From positions 137,383,636 to 137,447,635 of the forward strand of contig NC_134950.1 in the NCBI RefSeq assembly GCF_965638725.1: 64,000 nucleotides of DNA. Reading direction: 5' to 3'. Both the position numbers and the translations under genes were made by a program. This stretch comes from Aptenodytes patagonicus. Its lineage: Eukaryota; Chordata; Aves; Sphenisciformes; Spheniscidae. Position 1 is the first letter of the stretch. Each line of letters opens with the position of its first letter. This document shows, one piece after another, positions 43,416 through 54,745 of this stretch. The notes beneath the pieces are model-generated. The model ran no database searches and was not told the DNA's origin. It was given only the letters and a program-made list of their open reading frames with translations.

Positions 43416-43473
43416 CTCCATAGCTTCACAGCTTCAGGAGAGGAGCTATGAGATGTACTATAGAGCTATGGAG
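43416..43473. repeat. Inverted repeat with 10-bp arms
   Basis: CTCCATAGCT (43416-43425) is the exact reverse complement of AGCTATGGAG (43464-43473). A further AGGAGCTATG sits between them. It is a small structure of unknown meaning. Confidence 0.8.
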
Positions 43474-43561
43474 TAACTTCTCTAGTGGTTCAAAATGCGA
43501 GTTGGAAATTCAAAGTGCCTCTATTTAGTGTATTACTGCAGATCATCTCCTTGGCAAGATC

Positions 43562-43590
43562 ATCTATCTAGGAAAAGGTCCTAGATAGAT
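43562..43590. repeat. Perfect 12-bp hairpin
   Basis: ATCTATCTAGGA (43562-43573) and TCCTAGATAGAT (43579-43590) are exact reverse complements separated by the loop AAAGG. No T run or gene follows, so a terminator role is not suggested. Confidence 0.9.
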
Positions 43591-45499
43591 TCTTTCTAAC
43601 TTAGATCCAGAGGTGGTGTGAAACTCGTCCTCTCCTGTCCCAATTTTTTCAGAGCATCCTCTCCCACTAAGAAACCTTAAGAGATGGTAAGGTGTGGATT
43701 GTAATATACACGTCAGACAGAAAGAAGCTGGAGAGTTCAACAAGGACTCGCTCCTTCAGTATAAGACCCCGTTCCTGCCTCAGTTTCTCATAAACAACTC
43801 ACATAATAGCTTAAGTCATCAGGTTGTTGGGGGGAGCAGATTATTTGGTCAGACATTAGTCAGATGAAACAGGGACTTAATGGTTCAACATGGATCTCTG
43901 TTCCTACTGATGCACAGGTTAGAGTGCACAAAGCAGTCTTTGCCCCAACACTTTTTAACTCACAGCTCCTTGGCATCAAAATGAAAAGTCCTCAGTAAGG
44001 TTTTTCTGAATTTTCTATCCCACACTATTTCTTCTTTTCCCTTCTTGTGGAAAGAATGGCATCATGTGACCCTTCTCTTCCCCTCACACATTCAAAATAT
44101 TCATGTGTAAGAGCTTGGGTTTGTAGCAAGTCCATGCATACTTGCAAGGATAAGCAACAGACAAGAAGACCCTGCGTTACTTTCCAAACACTCTCACTTG
44201 CCATTGCCTTCATGCCCTACTGAACTGTCCCATCTTCTCTCTCACAGTGCCAGCCCACCAAAATAACCACTGATTCCTCCTAAACTTCTTTACCCCATGA
44301 GTGCTACTGACACTTCCCAGCCCTGTCAGTCCCCAGCAATCCCTCTCTGGTTTCCTCCTCGCCCTTTTCCAACAAGCTATGCTGTCATCATCACAAAATT
44401 GTGTTTGTTATCCCCAAAATAAGGACAAAAGTGCATAGAAAAATGTAACACTTGCCTACATTGTTAAGGCGACTAGTATTGGCTTTGTTTTCCTTCCTCA
44501 TGGAAACAAACACAACAGGTTCCATTAAAATGTTCTCGTCTGGCTTTTAGCATAAAACAGCAGCTCAGCTCAGAATGATAAGTTGCTGACCTCCAGTCTT
44601 GTCAGTCCCCAGCCCTCTTTGCTTCTGCCCGCCAAAAGCAGATAGCTCCAAGCCTTTCTTCTCAATGGTAGGGAGAACTTTTTCTTCATTCTTCTTTTAT
44701 CCTGAATCCGATGGAAATCCCATGTCAAGATCATTTTTCCTTACATCTAGATCTTACTCAGCAGGGTACAATCCTAGACCGATACCATCTCCAGAAAACC
44801 CTCCTTTAACAGCTTAAATTACTTCCTCCTACTAAGCAGGGAGAGCTCCTTCTCAAAGGGAACTGTGCTGACAGGCCAGCAATGGCCCAAACTGCTTTGG
44901 AAAGTGTGTACAGTTGAACTCTCCTGTGTCCCTAGTAAAGAGCCTGTCCGTCCTGTGAAAGAAGGTAAATATTTTAATGATCGTCTGATAAATATATAAT
45001 TACTTCATACACACAGTGTTTGACCATACAGTTCAAAACAGTTCCTAGAGCAACCAGTTTTCCATTCTGCCCCAGATTCCCCAGTGGGTGACATCTCCTT
45101 TTAGTGAATCAGAGGTGATGGGTCTACAAAACTCATCCTCTGGGTTACCAAATGTCATTTCATCTGATTTATATTCCCCAGATCTCTGTGACAGCCTCTT
45201 TAGCATGGCACTACTGCACCAAGAAATGCACAGGAACTGTTTTACAAGTATTAAATTCATGTTAGTAACAGAGGAATACTTTTTTTCATTAGGCATTTCA
45301 GTGCTGTATATTATACTCATGAACAGAGCTGCTGAGCAAACATGGGTCTGCAGGTGCATCCAAGGGTCTTCACTGGCAGGGAATTATCTGCTGCAGAGCC
45401 AGGGAATCACAGTTCCTGGGAAAACTTAGTCTTTTCTGATGATCATCCTTTCTTGCAGTTTCCACAGAAACCGTATTAATTTAGAAAGAGTGTTTATTT
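43591..45499. other. Intergenic, no gene seen
   Basis: Non-coding. Overlapping open frames at 45045-45429 on both strands (104 and 113 codons) carry no known motif and are probably chance. Confidence 0.5.
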
Positions 45500-45640
45500 A
45501 ACAGGACATTGATGTTGGATGAAAGAGACCTTCTCGGTTCAGCTACAGACTTTATGTAGAATGTTAGGCAAGTCACTTTAAAGATCCTGTGACTCATATT
45601 CTTGTATGTAACATGGGGGTAAGTAATTTCACATGCACTC
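45500..45640 (+). repeat. MIR-like ancient SINE
   Basis: The order GGTTCAGCTAC, then TTAGGCAAGTCACTTTAAAG, then TGTGACTCATATTC, then TAACATGGGGGTAAG follows the middle and 3' part of the MIR core-SINE (GGGCAAGTCACTTAACCTC, then GCCTCAGTTTCC, then AAAATGGGGATAA). It is diverged, as expected for a very old amniote SINE. Confidence is limited because it rests on pattern memory. Confidence 0.6.
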
Positions 45641-48600
45641 TTAATTAATGTTTGGATGAATAGCGGGAGACTTAGAATTTGTGCATAGATTTCTGATCTC
45701 TTCTACTGAAGGAGAATCCTTCTCCCATCTAATCAAGCTAGTAAAAGGTGCCTTGAGGGGAACAGACTTTCTTACAGTTGTAGACAGAGGCGGTAGTTAA
45801 GAATAAATCCAAGAAAAAGTAATTTATACCCACTTTTAACTTGGGCTATAGAGTCCATCCAATTTTTATTACCCAACTGAAACCTGAAAACATGGAATTT
45901 TCCACCCAACATCAATGACTGTCACAAATCCTCTAACTTCTCTTGAATGAAAACATGTGCCAAGTAGTTTCAGAATATGCCATCAGATTTTTTGTGTGTT
46001 ATAAACCAATACCTTAATGACTTGATCCAATAAAAACAATTGTGACCTAACAACCTTAACAGCCACATAACTGCCACAGATCCTAGCTTTGCTGGGGTTG
46101 AGCCATCCATTCAGCAGAAAGTTTGTCCGAGTATTGAATTTTAAACAGACAAAATCAATGACGGTCCCTTATCTTCTCCCATACAAGATTCTGATGGGTT
46201 TTGCTTTCCATTTTAGAACATCAGTGCATGCTAATTTAGAGTATGAACAAACTAAGGAGTAAAATGTACTAAAAGTTGATTTTGCACAAAAAAGAGGGAA
46301 TGTTCTAAAGGCTGTTTTGTTCACATTTCTATAGATAAGATGCAATTGATACAGCTGGTTTTAGCATGAAATCAATGGGCATCTCTTTGTAGAACCCAAG
46401 GCACTGTACCACCCCAAACACTTAAAAGCCGTTTGTTAGAGTGCCGTTCTCCATTGCTTTTGCTTCAGTCAAACTTAATTGAAGGGATCCAGGTGACAAA
46501 ACAGTGTAAAAAGATGGAATCTGCAAAGTAAGGTGAAAGCAGAAGGTGCCTGTGAAAAAAAGAGGATTTGCAAGCTGCCCTTGAGGCTGAATTTTTCCAT
46601 TTCCTAAAGAATGTCCTGGTAGAAGTCATTTAGTCTGTGTCATTTATTCCAAGATAGCTCAACTGATATTCCTTGGGACTGGCTAGACAATAAATCCATA
46701 AGGTAAAAGAGTAATCCAGTTTCCAAGATTACTCAAACTTCTGTTTATTTGTCCAAGACTGCTACCTTATACCTGCATATTAGTAACACCAACATTTAGG
46801 GAATGAGTACCTCCCCTCTTGGAAATGCACCAACTTATTTCTCATCTTCTAAGCAGCCGTAGGATGGCTGTACAGTTTCAATTTTATTTACAATTTACCT
46901 AGGCTGAATTGGATTCAATGGCCTGAATTCTGATTTAATGCTATAGGCCCACTTCCTATTCACAATAAAGCTCTTTAAAGTATTGTTTCAGAGACACGTG
47001 GAATTAGGGAATAAATAAATTCAACCACTTTAACAGGATGTATTCAGCTATGCATACATGCTCAAAAGTGTTACATAAAACTGGTCATTTCCAACGGAGA
47101 GGCTCTAACCTTCTTAGTGTCTCTCAGCCATCAGAGCCGTATAAAAGGGACTTAGTATAAATGAATCTTTGTATTCTGATTTCTATTTCTTCATTGCGAG
47201 TACTATGTCATTCAATTACCCTTCATCCCGCTGTGTGACAAGAATTTTTTGTCATGAACCATTTTTAAAGTCTCCAATGATAAAAAAGAGAAAAAGAAAA
47301 TTTCCTTCGAAGAAGTCAAGAAGAAAAAGATTGATGACTTTTGTTCATGAATCCAACAGTTAAAATTAAAAAACCCAAAGCCCTCATGACTCTAGTTAAT
47401 TGTACTTTGGAGACGGGATTTCAGTATTTAACTTTCTACAGTTACAATGGAAACTTGCCTGCACGTGGAATGATTTTTAATTTTTTTTCCCTAGTATTTC
47501 GTCATAATCCTTTTGTTATGGGAATCAGAAATACAGGAAACATTTCAAAACCAGCCAGTTGAGACAGTAAGCAGTTAAATAAGTCTGGAAAAGAGTGCCT
47601 TAATGCTGCAAAGATGTAAGCATGTGCTGAAATGTATGCATGAATAGCCCCATGTGAAAAGTTAATTGCCTAGATCAGCACATAATGATGATGCAGCACC
47701 ATAGTACAAATAAACTAAAGTGATTACATGGACAAAGACTGTATCTTTTAATTTTAAAAAGATAATGATTAGAATATTACATTTCCTTCCTGTCTTCATT
47801 TGAAAGGGTGCAACAGAGAGATAACTCCTGCAGCTCCTCCTGGGCAGTCTTGTTAACTCTGCCTGAGGTCTTGCTTAGCTCTTCACCTCTCTGCAGTCTA
47901 CAGATTAGAAAGCAGGCACCCAGAGCACTTCCCCTCCTGCCATTGGGCTCCAGTTTTATATCCCTGTTTTAATAACCGCCACATGAAGTGATCTCCATCT
48001 AGGACACACTTTTCACAAGGTGTCTTTCCCCCATCTTTCTGACAGCTTATTATGACTGAAGTGGAAACGTTACATAAAACAAGCTGTTTATGGCAATCTT
48101 ATTTCTGTCACATGAGCTCTATCCTCATATGACAGGCACTCTATCTGGTGCAAGTATTAAATATATTAATTATATCTGTCATTATGCAATTCCCCTCTTA
48201 TCACCACTGGCTTTTATAGTCCTGGTAATATATACTCTGAGCAGTAAAATCATTGCACCTTAGCACACTTTAACATTTATAACAATCTGACATAATAAGG
48301 ATACTGTCATTGCAGAAACACCTTCCTACACCCATGTGGGTACTTGAAAATCTGTGCTTTCTCCATCCTCCTACATAAATATAGTAGCTTAGGAACTTTT
48401 ATGCTGTGCCTTGATTTTTAATGATAAGAGATGTCAGGTGCCATTTAAAACATGAGATGAAAAGGGGACAATTCAGCTTTAACTATAATGCAGCGTTCCT
48501 TCAGATGTAGTCACCTGTCTGTGAACTGGAAAAAGTGTGAGAAAATATGAAACAGCTGAAGTTTTAAACTAGAAAGCACTAAGATCCTATCTTAGGACCC

Positions 48601-49559
48601 CTTTCTCTCACTCTCAGATACCTAAAGAACATAAACAGCTTAAGGTGACAGACTTTGATGCCTGTCTCACTCCACTCACAGCATTTAAGTATGCAAGATT
48701 TCTACAAATGAGATCTAAACTCTGGCCTGTAATGGTGGATCTAATCTTGTCAAGTGTATATAATACCTATGTATAGCTTGTTCACTCGCACTTCAGCATC
48801 CTGTCTCCCCCCATGACAGTGGTTCAACGGCTGTCTTCTCAAAACACAAGACAGGTTTTGGAGCCCCAAAAATAAGTTCAGGCAGGACTTTGCTAATCTT
48901 ATGCTCTTGCCTTCAAATTGTACCATCAAAATAATGGATAAGTCTAGACCACCCTTCTGGATTCTGATGCCTGAGTGTGGGATTTCTACACAGGTTAAGA
49001 ATTCTAGATTTTTGCATACAAGGAAAAATTCCATATATGTTATGTTTAGAGTGAAAAAATAGAATGTATATAGAGAAAATTAGCTAAATCCTGCAGGACA
49101 CTGATGTTTTTGAATCATGATCTAGATTTTGGGGATATAATTGTTGAAGGAGCACTTTTGCCCTGTTGTTAAGGTAAGTGTTTGTAGGTTGGTGATCCAT
49201 ATTTAGGAGACCCAAGGTGCTAGATTGAGTGTTTGTGTGTTACCATGTTGTGCAGCACATCTGGATTGTAAAACTGCAGTCGGAGTGGCAAAGCATTCCC
49301 CGTATCTGGGCAGCAGAATAAAGATTGGTACTAAGCAACGCAGTATGGCTCGAGTAGCAGCTCTGGATCTCTTGTTATATTTTGCTTTGTTGCTCATTTT
49401 GCTTCAGGACTGACACAGTTCTGGCCGTTGTCAGAGTGACGAGAATGGCTACAGCAGCTGCCTATTTCGGCAGTAGTGTTTCGGAAGAGATCAGAGAGTT
49501 TTGCAGCGGTGAGACATGACAGGATCCAGCCTTTATACTAATACAAGAGGAAGATGGAC
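45641..49559. other. Intergenic upstream of TMEM196, no gene seen
   Basis: Non-coding sequence leading to the TMEM196 promoter. A very small frame at 49345-49413 begins at an ATG (MARVAALDLL...) and encodes a hydrophobic peptide of 22 residues. With no conservation data it is best treated as chance. CpG content rises only from about 49.5 kb. Confidence 0.5.
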
Positions 49560-50197
49560 TTCCTCCCGAATTTTGACAGCAGCACCTGGGGTGAGGGAGG
49601 CCTGCGCACACCCCATCGAGGGGGCTCACCTTTTACGGAAGCGTTGCGTGGCGGCAGCCTGCAGCTGGCATTGTCCTGCCGCCAGCCCGGTCGGGCGCGG
49701 GACGGAGGAGGTGTGCGAGCCGGGGTGCCGGGGGGAGGACCGGAGGAAGGTGCCGTGCCTTGTGGCCCTGGGGCGGGGCTGCCGTAGCGCCTCGCCAGTG
49801 CATTGGGTCTAGATTCATACATAAATATCGCCGGGGTGGGCTCGCCACACTCCTCTCCCCCCCACCCCCAACCCAGGAAGAGAGGGGGGGAGAGAAATAA
49901 GAAGAAAAACCAAAAATCCCAGTGAGGTCATTTCAATGAGAGCGCAGGAGGCGATCAGACAAGGTCGACTTTTCCGGAGGAGGCGCAGCCCCTGAGGAGC
50001 GTGCTGCTGCATACCGCCCGCCGCGCTGCCCAGCCGGCCGGCAGCGGCGCCCTGTCCCCGCCGCCGGGCCGGCACCTTGGAGAGCTCCGCGGCGCCGGGG
50101 CCGCGCTCGCTGCCGGCGCGGCGCTGCGCGGCGCTGCGCGGGGCCCGGCGGCGCCGGGGCCGCCCCGCCGCCCCTCGGCAGCGCCCGCCGGCCGCGG

Positions 50198-50320
50198 ATG
50201 CGCCGCTCCGCCCCGGCTGCCGGCGAAGGAAGAAAAGTTTGGGGGCGACTTAGGGCCGCGGGAGCGCCGGAGGAGAAGGAGGATGCGCGGTTTCCCCGGC
50301 TGATCGGGAAGGAAGGATGA
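50198..50320 (+). promoter_or_regulatory. Upstream ORF A of TMEM196 (40 codons)
   Basis: ATG at 50198, stop TGA at 50318-50320, in a frame different from TMEM196. It ends 11 bases before the main start, and its stop shares bases with the next upstream ATG (ATGA at 50317-50320). It matters only if transcription begins upstream of 50198. The peptide is Arg- and Gly-rich as dictated by GC content, so any role would be through ribosome use rather than the peptide. Confidence 0.5.
50283..50303 (+). promoter_or_regulatory. Upstream ORF B of TMEM196 (6 codons)
   Basis: ATG at 50283 reads MRFPG-type codons (M-R-G-F-P-G) and stops at TGA 50301-50303. It is in the same frame as TMEM196. Its stop closes the TMEM196 frame upstream and so supports 50331 as the first in-frame start. 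Confidence 0.5.
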
Positions 50321-50388
50321 CCGAGGGAGGATGTGCACCAGCAGCCAGATCATCGGGAGCCTCCTGGTGCTCTCCGTGCTGGAGATAG
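50317..50388 (+). promoter_or_regulatory. Upstream ORF C overlapping the TMEM196 start (23 codons)
   Basis: ATG at 50317, out of frame with TMEM196, ends at TAG 50386-50388, so it overlaps the first 58 bases of the coding region. An overlapping frame of this kind normally lowers initiation at the main ATG unless it is skipped by leaky scanning. Its own context (-3 is A, +4 is A) is reasonable. Confidence 0.5.
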
Positions 50389-50495
50389 GGTTAGGGGTGT
50401 CCAGCGTGGCCGTGGGGGCGGTCAGTTTCAGCCTGGTCCTCACAGAGCATAAACCTCAGCTGGGAGACTCTTCTCCGGTATGGAGCGGGGTGTGT
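50331..50495 (+). CDS. TMEM196: TMEM196 coding exon 1 (residues 1-55)
   Basis: This exon encodes the N-terminus of transmembrane protein 196, a small tetraspan membrane protein of unclear molecular function. The peptide begins [20 protein letters not shown] and ends [15 protein letters not shown], which I recognise as TMEM196. Residues about 7-35 form the first membrane segment; the hydrophilic [11 protein letters not shown] stretch is the first loop. The start is supported by an in-frame stop upstream (50301-50303), A at -3, and agreement with the family N-terminus. The exon ends TGT|GTACGT, a good donor, in phase 0. Several GT pairs lie close together here (GTGTGTGTACGT), but only the one at 50496 keeps the frame with exon 2. 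Confidence 0.95.
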
Positions 50496-51422
50496 GTACG
50501 TTAGCCATTTCACTCTCTCTTTAACTCTTTATGGTGATGATCAGACCGTGCGAAGGCATCCCCCTCCCTTCCCTTTCCTTCCTTCCCTTCCGTGTGTGCA
50601 TGCTGCGCCGAGAGCCTCGCCGGGTCCATTTCCGATGTGCATGGGGTACAGTCTGCATACTCGTGGGGCGAGGGGGGAGGCACGGGGGGGAGAGATGTAT
50701 GTGTGTGTTGGGGGGCAGACCCCTTCTTTCTCGCTCCTTTTCGTTTTTCAATTTTGCTGTGAACAATTGAACTTCCTGTGAACCCGTTCTCACACCTGGG
50801 CAAGCCCGATGCCTCGAGTGGAACACGGGCCATAGCTTACAATCTTTAAATTGACTGTGAGTTTTGCTTTTAAAAAAGGACAGCCCTGTCCCTTATGACG
50901 AGACTGTCAAAAGGTGCTTTAAAATAATGTCGATGGTATGTCAGCTGAGTTCTGAGCTTTTGGAGGAAAAAGAGAAAGAGGAAATGGGAAGGAAAAGGAA
51001 AGATATGTTCTCATGATCTGGCACCCTGAGCTTCTTGTGAAATGAACAAAAAAAATCAAACACCAATAATGGGTTAATAGAGCAGCATGTTCATATCACA
51101 GAGCATTTCCCACTTCTCAAAAAGGTTTCTTATTTTTTCGGTTTGAGATATGCATGTTTCTAGGAAGAATTTTCCTCCAAATGGTTATTTATATTTATGA
51201 AACAAAGAGTAGGAAATATCGAATATTCAGCCTAAACATGAGTGGGCATTTTTGAACTCCAAAGCTGGTTTTGGCCAGCTTGGATTGTACAGCAGTATTT
51301 CTAAAAGGATTGTTTGATTTGCTTGAGATAAGATGATAAATGCAAAACACTCTTGGTTATTCATCAGCGTAACCTCCTGTAATTTATAGATTCATTCTGA
51401 CAAAGTGCTTCACGTAATATTC

Positions 51423-51464
51423 TGTCAATAATTATTAATTATTAATAATTATTAATTATTGACA
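51423..51464. repeat. 42-bp AT-rich near-perfect palindrome in intron 1
   Basis: The two 21-base halves are reverse complements with a single mismatched pair. The ends are TGTCAATAATTATTAATTATT (first half, trimmed reading TGTCAATAATTATT...) and ...AATTATTGACA. The arms contain many TAATTA/ATTA homeodomain-type cores and a terminal TGTCA/TGACA word at each side. It lies about 0.9 kb downstream of exon 1. It may be a hairpin-forming low-complexity sequence or a clustered transcription-factor site. Confidence 0.9.
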
Positions 51465-54400
51465 ACAGTCATAAATATTTTTGGCAGTGTATAAACACAC
51501 ATAATTCTGCACTGCAGAACGGGTAGGTGAGAAATGAGAATGAAGACCAGATAAGATAAGACAGTGGCCAACAGGTAATGATATTATCAAAATCACTTCA
51601 AAGAGGGAGGTTTCTGATCACTGCTGATGAAGAAAAAAGATTACTCAAAAACATGTGTCTATCTGAAGATTTAATGACAGAGGGCAATATCCTGGGTTTC
51701 ACTGAAGTCAAAGAGTTTTGGCCAGTCAGTGAGATCAGTATTTTACGCAGTGATTGCATTTTGTGACAACGCTATCACAGCTGATACCATTTCATGACGA
51801 TGCACATTTCCTGCACAACTGCCTCTTCATTTTTATGGTTTCTGTTACCCCCGAGTTTGTACTAGCCATAGATTAAGATCCTATTACATTAGATGTTGGC
51901 TCCAAGGACCTTATAATCAAAGCAAGAGACAGATGTAGGATAAAAGGATGTAAGGGAGTATGAAGAAACAACAAACCAAAATTGATTGGTATAACAGGTG
52001 GTTGCATTAAGACACCAGCAGTCTGGCTGATTTCAAGCTGTTCGTAGGTAGAGTTTTAGAGAGGAATAAGACAGAGGTCAATGAAGTGATTTTGCAGATG
52101 CTTATAGGAAATTCTCCCCATATATGAGTCTGCATGGACGGGAACCCAAAGGGACTTGTTTGAAAATGTAACAAGTGAGTAAAGGATGCCCACAACCAGA
52201 GCCAGGAGAGGCAGGCATAAACTGCTAGGAACTGAGCAAACAGCTGCAGGTTGGGTAGGCAGAGAGAGGCCACAATGAAACTGTAAAGTGGAAGCAAGCA
52301 GCTTATGTTTCATGTAGCAGAGGAAATGAGAATTCGCAGAGTTGTGCAGAGTGGGGTGACGTGGTTATAAAGGCTTACTTACTTTGCCTTGAACTAAAGA
52401 TCTTTGGTCTAAAATGTCACCATTACAGCACCCTCTTTGTACCACTCCAGCAGTTCAAATTATCTGTTAGGTTGTGTTCTCCTGACTAGAGGACTAGCAG
52501 GTGAGACAGGACAAGAAAGGGGCCAGAGATCTACCGTTCTCCAGGGATGCTTATGGCCATGGGTAGCTAGGTCCAAATTAAAACAACTGGAGAAAGGTTT
52601 GTTTGCACAATCCTCAGAATTGTCCTGCTGCAGAAATAGCATAAACCACCTTTCTGCTCACTGGATCTTACAGTGAGCTCATGTTGCCTGTATTAAAAAA
52701 TACGTCTTGCATAAAATGTTATTTTTTTCCAATTCACACTCTTGAATCAAGGTTTTCCTCTGAAAAATTAACAATAAGGAACAGAATGGGACATGAAAGG
52801 AAAAACTAATACTTTGACATGTTAGGATGTAAAACACTGGAGTTAAGTTGAAGAGCGTCATGTGTCCTGTTGTAATTTACCTGGAACTATACTGAAAATT
52901 TTTGACCCTGTTCTATCCTTTGCTTATGTGGGTGGAACTCAGCAGAGGCCCAAGTTCATAAGGAAGTTGATGAAGATAGCATCACCATGGAAACCTTAAC
53001 CTGAATTCCTAAAATTTGGGCATCGTAAAATCATGCACATTCTATCTCCTATACTTGCCTCCCTATGATGCTTTCCATTTGACGCGCATTAGCTTTCTTC
53101 TTAAAAGAGTTGTTCTTATTGTTCACTGTCTCCATTCAGCCAGATAATTTACTAACGGACCTAACTTTAAGCATGTGAATCCCACCCACAAGATTAGAGA
53201 TACAAGTGAAGTTAAGCATGGGCTGAAGTGCTCTGAATCATTGCGTGTCCTGCATTATGTGTAAGCAAGCCAGGGAAAGTGGAGTATACAAAAATGAAGA
53301 AATGGAAAGCCTAGATAATGTCTATACCAAAAATGCATGGAAATGGGAAAACGATTTCTAAATTTGTTGTTCTCTTTGGAGTTGAGCTGGATTAAAATAG
53401 TAAGAGTTGTTTAAAAAGTAGCCAAAAGAAAACAACTGAAGGTGTGACTGACTTCTGAAATTATCTGGAGCACGTGGAGATGACTATCCAATTTATTTTA
53501 CATCATATCCAATCTGTTCTTTTTAAAATAGGCCACAGCTGCTAAATTGAAAAAAAAAAACCAAACCAGTCCCATATAACCTAAGGTGAATGTGTTGTTG
53601 ATTTCTGGATTTTTTTTCTCTTTGTTATGATTGTACTGGTGCAATCTACTCCACAGGCTGTACTCAGTGTCTCCCAGGTTTTTTTTTTTTCCAGAAATTG
53701 AGGTATATTTCTGAAATCCACCATTCCAAGTCAGTTATATGACGTCCTATAGAAATGATCCAACCAATGAGCATGCTGAACCACTAACACTAACATAGCA
53801 AGAATGACAGCATCCATAGCAAAGGCTTTTGCACAAACAAAAAAATCAGAAGATAATCTTTCAAAAAGTATTCACAGATATTTTTTAAATGGTCACATAC
53901 TTTCCCATCTATATTTAGAACATAATGGTTGCATCACCATCACTATGATTAGTGACTAAATCTTCACACACACATATGTAGATGGCTCTAATTCTCATTT
54001 ATTCTGCAGTGGTGAATAAATTATCTCTAGAAACGAGATTCTGTCACAGAGAGAGAGAGAATGAGAGACAAAAGCCACATCTGTAGTCAAATATGCCATC
54101 TATCTTCATTTGCAAGAGAGAGACCTGATGATTCACTTATGGCTATGCCCCTCAACAGTAATAGTTTCTTCCCTTATAAAGACAAATATCTAAACGTATT
54201 TGAGAGAGATGCATTCTCTGGATGTTGGTTGGTCTGTCTGTCTGTAGGGGCAGAGTCATTGTTTCCATGATCTGTGATTTTAGCACAGTGGAAGTCTGCC
54301 TGCCCATTAAAAATCTGCATTTATAGTTTGGCTACAGAAATTTGCTCCAAATTGGCACTTGAAATATTTTATTTCAATGACTTTTTTTTATCCAGGATTT

Positions 54401-54684
54401 GAAGAAAAAGAAAAAGGTTCAGTCAGTATGGAACTCTCCCAGTGCAAGAACATCATTTTAGACTGTTAAATCAATGTTGGTGGCCTAAAATTTTAAAACA
54501 TTAAATTTTGCATCTATTTTTTACTGCTGCCAAGTTCCCTTGGAAAGAAGAGACAAACTATTTTTTTTTTCAAAAGAACACTAAAAAATTCACATTTTTG
54601 TTTAGCATGTAGACAAAATGCAGATGTGATCCTACTTTATTTTCACATGTGCATTGCATTTTCATCAAACTGACCATATTTCTG

Positions 54685-54745
54685 GCTCGCTCCTGCTCCC
54701 AATGAAATGAATCGCAGCACTGTCAGTGAGCCCAGTGGAAGCTGG
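54685..54745. repeat. Old palindromic repeat, copy 2
   Basis: GCTCCTGCTCCCAATGAAAT on the left pairs, with divergence, with TCAGTGAGCCCAGTGGAAGC on the right. This is the same arrangement as the repeats at 34.8 kb and 60.0 kb. It lies inside intron 1 and is non-coding. Confidence 0.5.

Larger units (their letters stand above)
49560..50480 (+). promoter_or_regulatory. CpG-island promoter and 5' UTR of TMEM196
   Basis: A sharp GC- and CpG-rich block covers the region before and across the first coding exon, unlike the AT-rich surroundings. It includes a GC box (GGGGCGGGGC, about 49770-49779), a TATA-like ATAAATAT (49821-49828), C- and G-runs near 49857-49891, and the densest CpG part at 50020-50220. 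GCGCTGCGCG is tandemly duplicated at 50121-50140. Island promoters usually have spread transcription starts; I cannot place the start, but the TATA-like site would suggest roughly 49850. In humans TMEM196 has been reported as silenced by promoter methylation in lung cancer, which fits a CpG-island promoter (knowledge, not seen here). Confidence 0.85.
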